From a virus, in the IMG/VR virus record IMGVR_UViG_3300007363_000083, positions 1-26,889 of that record: DNA of 26,889 nucleotides; one strand, written 5' to 3'. The position numbers were made by a program, and so were the translations under genes. The first letter of the stretch is position 1, and each line of letters begins with the position of its first letter. Positions 24,799 through 26,889 of this stretch are shown here, piece after piece. Below the pieces are notes generated by a model. The model ran no database searches. It worked only from the letters and a program-made list of their open reading frames with translations, and had not been told where the DNA came from.

Positions 24799-25878
24799 CT
24801 AAAATTGAGTATCTAACCAAGTTCTTGATATCTTTCCCGACGGTGAAAGTGGAATTTCGTTTAGTTGTTGAATAAATGTTGGCCTACAATGTGTTCCGAG
24901 ATTGAGTAAATACTCGATTATATCTTTTGATGTACATTTTCCAACGAACAAACATTTAAGTTGATCTTTGCCAAAGATTGTACAATTAACTAATCCAGGA
25001 ATATTTTTTATTAATTGACTTTCTAGGCTCACTGGATTTATTTTTATACCACGGATATTAATTTGATCTCTGTGCCGTCCTAAAATAGTGTAATAGCCAT
25101 CTCTGTCTCGACTTGCTAAGTCACCCGTATTAAACCAAGTTTTAGAAAAAACACATGAACCTTTGATATATAACTGTCCATCAACAATGTCGGCTTCTAT
25201 GCCATCTGGAAGTCCGACGGTTCCTATTTTTTGTTCCCCCTCTAATGGATTAGTAAAACAGTGACTCAATGCCTCAGTCATACCAAATGCTTCAATGACA
25301 GGAACATTAAACTTTTCTTTTAAGAATGAATAAGTTGAATTTGGCAACGCCGAACTGGCACTACGTATAAATCGTAAATTACTAAAATCAAATTTACCAA
25401 TGATTTTAAGTATATCGGGTATAGCGGTAATAAATGTTGGATTATATTTGGGAATATTTTTAATATCTTTAATGGTGGCATAATGAGTTTCGCACCCAGC
25501 AAGTTGTGTTGCCCAATAAAATCCCTGTCCGTGTGCATGCCATAATGGCATAATACTAACATATCTATCATTGGAAGTTAATTTATAACTATTACAAATG
25601 GTGTGTGCCATTTGCGTAACTTGTTCTTGAGTAAAACTATAAAATTTACTATCTCCGGTTGTTCCTGATGTATACCAAAATAGTTTTTCATTCGGATAAT
25701 CGTTTCCATTACGTGTTACAGTACTTGAATTAGTAATAAGTACAGTATAATCAGAATTATCAAGCAAATATTTTAATCGAGTTTCAGTAGAACCAGGATT
25801 AACAACCATGATACTATAGTTGTTTAGATCGTTGATATAATCCTGTGGATTATCTACACTTAACACAGCCCGTTTCAT
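24799..25878 (-). CDS. Compact AMP-forming acyl/aryl ligase (ANL superfamily)
   Basis: About 359 residues from ATG 25878; TTG 25899 is an alternative start, and neither has a clear ribosome site. ANL core motifs are in order and intact (residues from the ATG): YTSGTTGDSK, the ATP-binding loop, at about 70-79; PLWHAHGQG near 112; EAFGMTEA near 194; WFNTGDLASRDRDGYYTILG near 253-272; GRHRDQINIRG after it; and C-terminal LSPSGKISR with the adenylation lysine near 350. These enzymes activate a carboxylate as acyl-AMP and usually pass it to CoA or a carrier. Typical members are about 500 residues or more. Here roughly the first 60-100 residues are missing: only the 'NPG...RLKYLLDNSDYTVLIT' stretch precedes the ATP loop. 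The gene is distinctly AT-rich and on the opposite strand to its phage neighbours, and ends in TAG. The substrate is unknown. Confidence 0.85.
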   Translation of the reverse strand: MKRAVLSVDNPQDYINDLNNYSIMVVNPGSTETRLKYLLDNSDYTVLITNSSTVTRNGNDYPNEKLFWYTSGTTGDSKFYSFTQEQVTQMAHTICNSYKLTSNDRYVSIMPLWHAHGQGFYWATQLAGCETHYATIKDIKNIPKYNPTFITAIPDILKIIGKFDFSNLRFIRSASSALPNSTYSFLKEKFNVPVIEAFGMTEALSHCFTNPLEGEQKIGTVGLPDGIEADIVDGQLYIKGSCVFSKTWFNTGDLASRDRDGYYTILGRHRDQINIRGIKINPVSLESQLIKNIPGLVNCTIFGKDQLKCLFVGKCTSKDIIEYLLNLGTHCRPTFIQQLNEIPLSPSGKISRTWLDTQF

Positions 25879-25904
25879 TGAGTTACTTATTTGAATCAAC
25901 TTGG

Positions 25905-25932
25905 TTGTATTTTTTAAAAAATCAATTATAAT
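25905..25932 (+). promoter_or_regulatory. AT-rich divergent promoter region (plus-strand -10 shown)
   Basis: A perfect TATAAT at 25927-25932 has a weak -35 TTGTAT (25905-25910) with a 16-base spacer, and a second -10-like TATAAA at 25934-25939. Either would start transcription within a few bases of the ATG at 25945. The 66-base region between the two divergent starts presumably also holds the ligase promoter on the minus strand. Confidence 0.5.
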
Positions 25933-25944
25933 ATATAAACTACA

Positions 25945-26646
25945 ATGAAAATATTAGTTAATGGAGCATCAAATAGTAGAGGTCCGGGCTCCTGGCCCTA
26001 CTATTTACAGTCATCTCTTGGGTGTGAATTAGTAAATTTAGCATTGGGTAATGCCGGCGCCACTTATGTCCACGAAACTACTATCAGCGAATTAAGTCAG
26101 AGAACGTATGATTATGTATTAATCATGTGGCCGACATTTGGTCGTATTGATGTACAAGTATCCAACATCAAAAAATATAAAGATTCAACTCGTACATCGG
26201 TTTACCAGAGCGCACAAAATGATTGGCCAGAAAAAGTAAATCATCCTTTAAATGATCAAGACTATGTACAAAAAAACTGGATTTTTAGTGTAGGGGATAA
26301 TAAAGCCAGTGATAGTACTGGAGAATTTTTAAACAAGTATCATAATATTACAGACCATGCGTTGATATATCGTAACGAAATAATTCGAATTATAAGTACA
26401 CAATCTTTTTTAAAAACTCAAAATATTCCATATTTGTTTATGTTCTGGAAACCCTTTAAGAGATTTCCTAGATATGAATCTTTGTATAATCTAATAGATT
26501 GGAATGATTTTTATCTTGAAGATGATTTGCAATCGATAGGACAACGTAATGGTTGGGTTAAAGATGATAAGTTACACCTTGACCCTCAAGCGCATAAACA
26601 GTATGCATCCCTTTTATTAAACAGATTAAATTTATCTCAACAATGA
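25945..26646 (+). CDS. SGNH/GDSL-like hydrolase or acyltransferase
   Basis: A 233-residue soluble protein with the ends of the SGNH fold. ILVNGASNSRGPGSWP is at about residues 3-18, where NGASNS occupies block I, the position of the GDS nucleophile motif. LALGNAGATYVHE near 33-45 fits block II. The C-terminal DDKLHLDPQAHKQYA near 208-222 matches block V with a D-x-x-H pair. The strand YVLIMWPTFGRIDV near 57-70 sits where block III (GxND) is expected but lacks the GxND Asn. Such enzymes are esterases or O-acyltransferases on lipids or sugars. It has no signal peptide, so it acts in the infected cell. It is divergent from the ligase gene and shares its AT-rich composition, which suggests the two were acquired together. 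Confidence 0.65.
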   Translation: MKILVNGASNSRGPGSWPYYLQSSLGCELVNLALGNAGATYVHETTISELSQRTYDYVLIMWPTFGRIDVQVSNIKKYKDSTRTSVYQSAQNDWPEKVNHPLNDQDYVQKNWIFSVGDNKASDSTGEFLNKYHNITDHALIYRNEIIRIISTQSFLKTQNIPYLFMFWKPFKRFPRYESLYNLIDWNDFYLEDDLQSIGQRNGWVKDDKLHLDPQAHKQYASLLLNRLNLSQQ

Positions 26647-26671
26647 CAAAAAGCAACTAATAGTGTACAAT
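26643..26671 (+). promoter_or_regulatory. Near-consensus sigma70-like promoter for the last gene
   Basis: A -35 ATGACA (26643-26648, five of six consensus bases), exactly 17 bases of spacer, and a -10 TACAAT (26666-26671). The expected start falls at about 26678, on the ATG at 26677, so the transcript would be leaderless. The -35 overlaps the stop codon of the SGNH-like gene. Confidence 0.6.
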
Positions 26672-26676
26672 ACAAT

Positions 26677-26889
26677 ATGATTATTGCCTTTTATCCCGGT
26701 GGCGGAGGAAATCGTTACTATCATTATATCAATGGCCGCAAGGACTTTGATGCAAATACCACCTATGATCATTTGCTGCAAAATCAACATTTTAATTATC
26801 GATATTTAGACAACAACTCTAAGTTAGCAGACCAAGAACTAATTCTAACGCATTGTGTTAATGTTCCATTGTTGCGTCGACTCTTTCCT
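26677..26889 (+). CDS. Partial protein of unknown function (3' end outside window)
   Basis: 71 codons from ATG to the window edge with no stop. The N-terminus MIIAFYPGGGGNRYYHYING has a strand followed by a Gly-rich turn, which resembles the start of a nucleotide-binding fold but lacks the GK(S/T) of a classical P-loop. Later features are YDHLLQNQHFNYRYLD, then ELILTHCVNVPLLRRLFP. The 'strand-PGGGGN ... LTHC.N...(R)LFP' pattern recalls small-molecule transferases such as sulfotransferase-like proteins and uncharacterised marine phage proteins, but I would not assign it. Its base composition is less AT-rich than that of the SGNH gene just before it. There is no Shine-Dalgarno sequence. Confidence 0.6.
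   Translation, partial: MIIAFYPGGGGNRYYHYINGRKDFDANTTYDHLLQNQHFNYRYLDNNSKLADQELILTHCVNVPLLRRLFP

Noticed and set aside
26677-26889. Calling the last gene a sulfotransferase
   Set aside because: Only the N-terminal 71 residues are visible and the Gly-rich loop is not a diagnostic PAPS-binding motif.
1-26889. tRNA genes, CRISPR arrays, insertion sequences, integrase or attachment sites
   Set aside because: I looked through the intergenic gaps on both strands and saw no cloverleaf, regularly spaced repeats, transposase motif or paired direct repeats around the AT-rich cassette.

Overview
The window is part of a tailed phage genome of the T4-like (contractile tail) type, most like the marine or freshwater T4-like myoviruses. 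Three things support this: an intact baseplate block in T4 order (gp25-like, then gp6-like, then a giant gp7-position protein), AT-rich late-promoter-like boxes (TAAATA cores) in front of virion genes, and fibre genes built from repeats that are common in that phage group. No host gene or photosynthesis gene is present, so the host cannot be named.

Layout. 1-4193: the end of an unidentified upstream gene, then gp25-like and gp6-like baseplate wedge proteins. 4194-18371: one open reading frame of 4,725 codons, over half the window. It is a giant virion protein with cupredoxin-like, carbohydrate-binding-like, FG-GAP beta-propeller and many repeated beta-sandwich modules. 18389-19146: a 50-residue protein and a 202-residue structural protein that share a short N-terminal motif. 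19196-21591: two fibre-type proteins, separated by a 131-bp spacer that holds a small reading frame broken by an amber codon. A strong intrinsic terminator at about 21610 closes the virion block.

21662-24789: five overlapping genes in an operon-like chain, starting from a sigma70-like promoter. Three look like GT-A-fold glycosyltransferase-type proteins and two are small proteins of unknown function. They may glycosylate fibres, virion proteins or the host surface.

24799-26646: a compositionally distinct, AT-rich pair of divergent genes. One is a compact AMP-forming acyl/aryl ligase (ANL superfamily) on the minus strand; the other is an SGNH-hydrolase-like protein on the plus strand. This is the most unusual part of the window: an acyl-activating enzyme and a possible esterase or acyltransferase beside glycosyltransferases suggest a glycan or surface acylation cassette. 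That function is inference. The window ends inside another gene of unknown function, which has its own near-consensus promoter.
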